In this document: piece by piece, positions 48,455 to 51,519 of the stretch | Layout of the letters: the number at the start of each line of letters is the position of its first letter | How positions within the stretch are numbered: position 1 is the stretch's first letter | Source: Candidatus Gemmiger excrementipullorum | GTDB taxonomy: Bacteria > Bacillota > Clostridia > Oscillospirales > Ruminococcaceae | Direction of reading: 5' to 3' | Length of the DNA: 51,519 bases | Assembly (NCBI GenBank): GCA_019115045.1 | Contig: DXEI01000076.1 | Coordinates: forward strand, 1 to 51,519 | The notes under the pieces: generated by a model | The model's input: the letters and a program-made list of their open reading frames with translations, nothing else | Databases searched by the model: none | Told to the model about the DNA's origin: nothing | Position numbers and translations under genes: made by a program

Positions 48455-48697
48455 ATGGCTATGGATCGTTCTTCCCGCCCGATGCATCGCGGCCGCAAAA
48501 AGGTCTGCAGCTTCTGCGTCGACCGCGTGGAGCACATTGATTACAAGGATCTGCCCCGCCTGCGCAAGTACGTGAGCGAGCGCGCCAAGATCATCCCCCG
48601 CCGTGTGACCGGTACCTGCGCGTTCCATCAGCGTGAGCTGACGGTCGCCATCAAGCGTGCCCGTTATATGGCGCTGATGCCCTACGTGAGCGATTGA
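48455..48697 (+). CDS. rpsR: 30S ribosomal protein S18
   Basis: 80 residues. [20 protein letters not shown] gives a CxxC pair, followed by the conserved [20 protein letters not shown] and [20 protein letters not shown]. This is the zinc-binding C+ type of S18. GATAAGGAGGTAAACCACC precedes the ATG. Last gene of the operon. Confidence 0.97.
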   Translation: MAMDRSSRPMHRGRKKVCSFCVDRVEHIDYKDLPRLRKYVSERAKIIPRRVTGTCAFHQRELTVAIKRARYMALMPYVSD

Positions 48698-48724
48698 TCC
48701 GCCGCGGCATCTGACCCACGAACC

Positions 48725-48756
48725 AAAGCCCCGGTCCTAACGGACCGGGGCTTTTT
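48725..48756 (+). terminator. Terminator of the rpsF operon
   Basis: 13-bp stem (48725-48737 with 48742-48754), TAAC loop, run of T to 48756. A strong terminator. Confidence 0.93.
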
Positions 48757-48769
48757 GGCTCCCGCGCGC

Positions 48770-48808
48770 AAAACAGGCGGGCCGCCCCCTGCCGGGGCGG
48801 CCCGCCTG
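48770..48808 (-). terminator. Terminator of the dnaK-dnaJ transcript
   Basis: 15-bp stem (48774-48788 with 48794-48808) followed on the minus strand by TTTT. It lies just after the dnaJ stop codon. Confidence 0.85.
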
Positions 48809-48816
48809 CTGCCATG

Positions 48817-49983
48817 TTACGATGTAAACCGGTCGCGCAGGTTTTTGAAAAAGCCTTTGCGTTTTTCGTAGTTTTCTTCCTTGAGGCTGTCCTCAAAGGC
48901 TTTGAGGGCCTCGCGCTGGGTGCGGTTGAGCTTTTTGGGGATCTCGACATCGACGATGACGTACTGGTCGCCGCGGCCGCGCCCGTTGAGGTACTGGATG
49001 CCCTGGCCGCGCAGGCGGAACTTGGTACCGCTCTGCGTGCCTTCGGGGATGCGCTGGGCCACCTTGCCGTCGACGGTGGGGACCTCGACCTCGGCGCCGA
49101 GGACCGCCTGCGAGTAGGTGATGGGCACGCGGACGTAGACGTCGTAGCCGTCGCGCTCAAACACGGCGTCGGGCTTGACCGTCACATGCACGATGACATC
49201 GCCCGCCGGGCCGCCGTTGCTGCCGGCGTCGCCCTGGCCGCGCAGCGCGATGTTCTGGTCGTCGTCGATGCCCGCGGGGATCTTGACTTCCAGCGTTTTG
49301 CGCGCGGTGGTCTTGCCGGTGCCGTGGCAGGTCTTGCAGGGGTTTTTGATGATGGTGCCGCGGCCGCCGCAGTGCGGGCAGGGCTGCTGGCTTTGCATGA
49401 CGCCGAACGGCGTGCGCTGCTGGGTGACCACATAGCCGCGGCCGCCGCACTGGGTGCAGGTCTCGGGGGTGGTGCCCGGCTCGCAGCCGGTGCCGTTGCA
49501 GCTGGAACAGGTCTGCTGACGGTTGAGGGTGATCTTTTTGGTGCAGCCGTGGGCTGCCTCCTCAAACGTCAGCACGACGCTGGCCTGAATGTCGTGGCCT
49601 TTGCGCGGCGCGTTGGCGTTGCTGCGCGCCGAACCGCCGAACCCGCCAAAGCCGCCGAAGCCGCCAAAAATATCGCCAAAGATATCGCCCAGGTCGACGC
49701 CGCCCGCGCCGAACCCGCCAAAGCCTGCGCCGCCCTGGCCGGCCCCGTAGTTGGGGTCGACCCCGGCAAAGCCGAACTGGTCATAGCGCTTGCGCTTTTC
49801 GGGGTCCGAGAGGATGTCGTGCGCCTCGTTGACTTCCTTGAACTTTTCCTCGGCCACTTTGTCGCCGGGGTTCAGGTCGGGGTGGTACTTTTTGGCCAGT
49901 TTGCGGTAGGCGCTTTTGATCTCGGCGTCGGTGGCGTTTTTGCCAAGGCCCAGCACCTCATAGTAATCACGTTTTTCTGCCAT
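48817..49983 (-). CDS. dnaJ: Chaperone protein DnaJ
   Basis: 388 residues from the ATG at 49983; twelve in-frame codons upstream are rejected because [20 protein letters not shown] is the J-domain start. DnaJ delivers substrates to DnaK and stimulates its ATPase. J domain with YHPD (HPD motif) to about 70, a Gly/Phe-rich linker, four CxxCxGxG zinc repeats ([32 protein letters not shown]), and the C-terminal substrate domain. All are intact. GGGGAATGATCCT precedes the ATG. Downstream of dnaK. Confidence 0.98.
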   Translation of the reverse strand: MAEKRDYYEVLGLGKNATDAEIKSAYRKLAKKYHPDLNPGDKVAEEKFKEVNEAHDILSDPEKRKRYDQFGFAGVDPNYGAGQGGAGFGGFGAGGVDLGDIFGDIFGGFGGFGGFGGSARSNANAPRKGHDIQASVVLTFEEAAHGCTKKITLNRQQTCSSCNGTGCEPGTTPETCTQCGGRGYVVTQQRTPFGVMQSQQPCPHCGGRGTIIKNPCKTCHGTGKTTARKTLEVKIPAGIDDDQNIALRGQGDAGSNGGPAGDVIVHVTVKPDAVFERDGYDVYVRVPITYSQAVLGAEVEVPTVDGKVAQRIPEGTQSGTKFRLRGQGIQYLNGRGRGDQYVIVDVEIPKKLNRTQREALKAFEDSLKEENYEKRKGFFKNLRDRFTS

Positions 49984-50030
49984 AGGATCATTCCCCTCTA
50001 TTGGGTGGTGCGGGGGCACCGTAACCCTGC

Positions 50031-50063
50031 AAGGGCCGCCATCCTGCGCGGACGGCGGCCTTT
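50031..50063 (-). other. Hairpin between dnaK and dnaJ
   Basis: A 10-bp stem (50031-50040 with 50054-50063, one G-U pair) in the 116-bp gap. There is no T-run on the minus strand, so it is more likely an mRNA-stability or processing element than a terminator. Confidence 0.55.
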
Positions 50064-50099
50064 GCGGGCGGGGTGCTTACCCGTCATGTTCTGGGTGGA

Positions 50100-51519
<1,420 letters not shown>

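Overview
The window is about 51.5 kb of GC-rich (roughly 60-65 percent by eye) bacterial chromosome. Three things point to a Gram-positive, Clostridia-type organism, probably a Ruminococcaceae/Oscillospiraceae gut bacterium of the Faecalibacterium-Subdoligranulum-Gemmiger kind: the uninterrupted S10-spc-alpha ribosomal cluster with secY-adk-map-KOW-infA-rpmJ in Firmicutes order, the zinc-type S14, and strong AGGAGG ribosome binding sites. The genus is an inference; no 16S gene is present.

Region 1 (1-16.9 kb, minus strand) begins with the end of a PRPP-synthetase-like gene and then holds the complete ribosomal protein super-operon, from rpsJ (promoter near 16.93 kb) to rplQ (terminator at 727-761). 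It includes the translocase gene secY, adk, map, infA and rpoA. The L23-L2 gap carries a pair of near-identical 57-bp repeats around two hairpins.

Region 2 (17-28.8 kb, minus strand) has two paralogous lipoproteins that share a near-identical signal-peptide segment, then rqcH, a Nif3-family gene, trmK, a DUF1858 protein, a DUF2142 membrane protein, a second polytopic glycosyltransferase-like protein, a zinc-ribbon protein and a SigH-like sigma factor.

Region 3 (28.8-42.7 kb, mixed strands) holds a yybP-ykoY type manganese riboswitch in front of an orphan Na+-pump beta/gamma gene pair. It is followed by DegV, RmuC, a TrpR-like regulator with galM, glgB, mgtE behind a leader-peptide/attenuator region, an HslV-like Ntn-hydrolase, an orphan PTS IIA protein, a TetR regulator next to an HD hydrolase, and an NSS sodium symporter.

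Region 4 (42.7-51.5 kb) has a threonine aldolase divergent from the symporter, a polyprenyl glycosylphosphotransferase, a GntR-ABC transporter operon, the rpsF-ssb-rpsR operon, dnaJ and the end of dnaK.

The most interesting signals are regulatory. They are the Mn riboswitch on an unexpected target, a proline-containing leader ORF with mutually exclusive hairpins before mgtE, divergent promoters that share one palindromic -35 box, and a repeated design in which a promoter is built into the terminator of the gene upstream. No CRISPR array, rRNA, tRNA, insertion sequence or prophage was seen.
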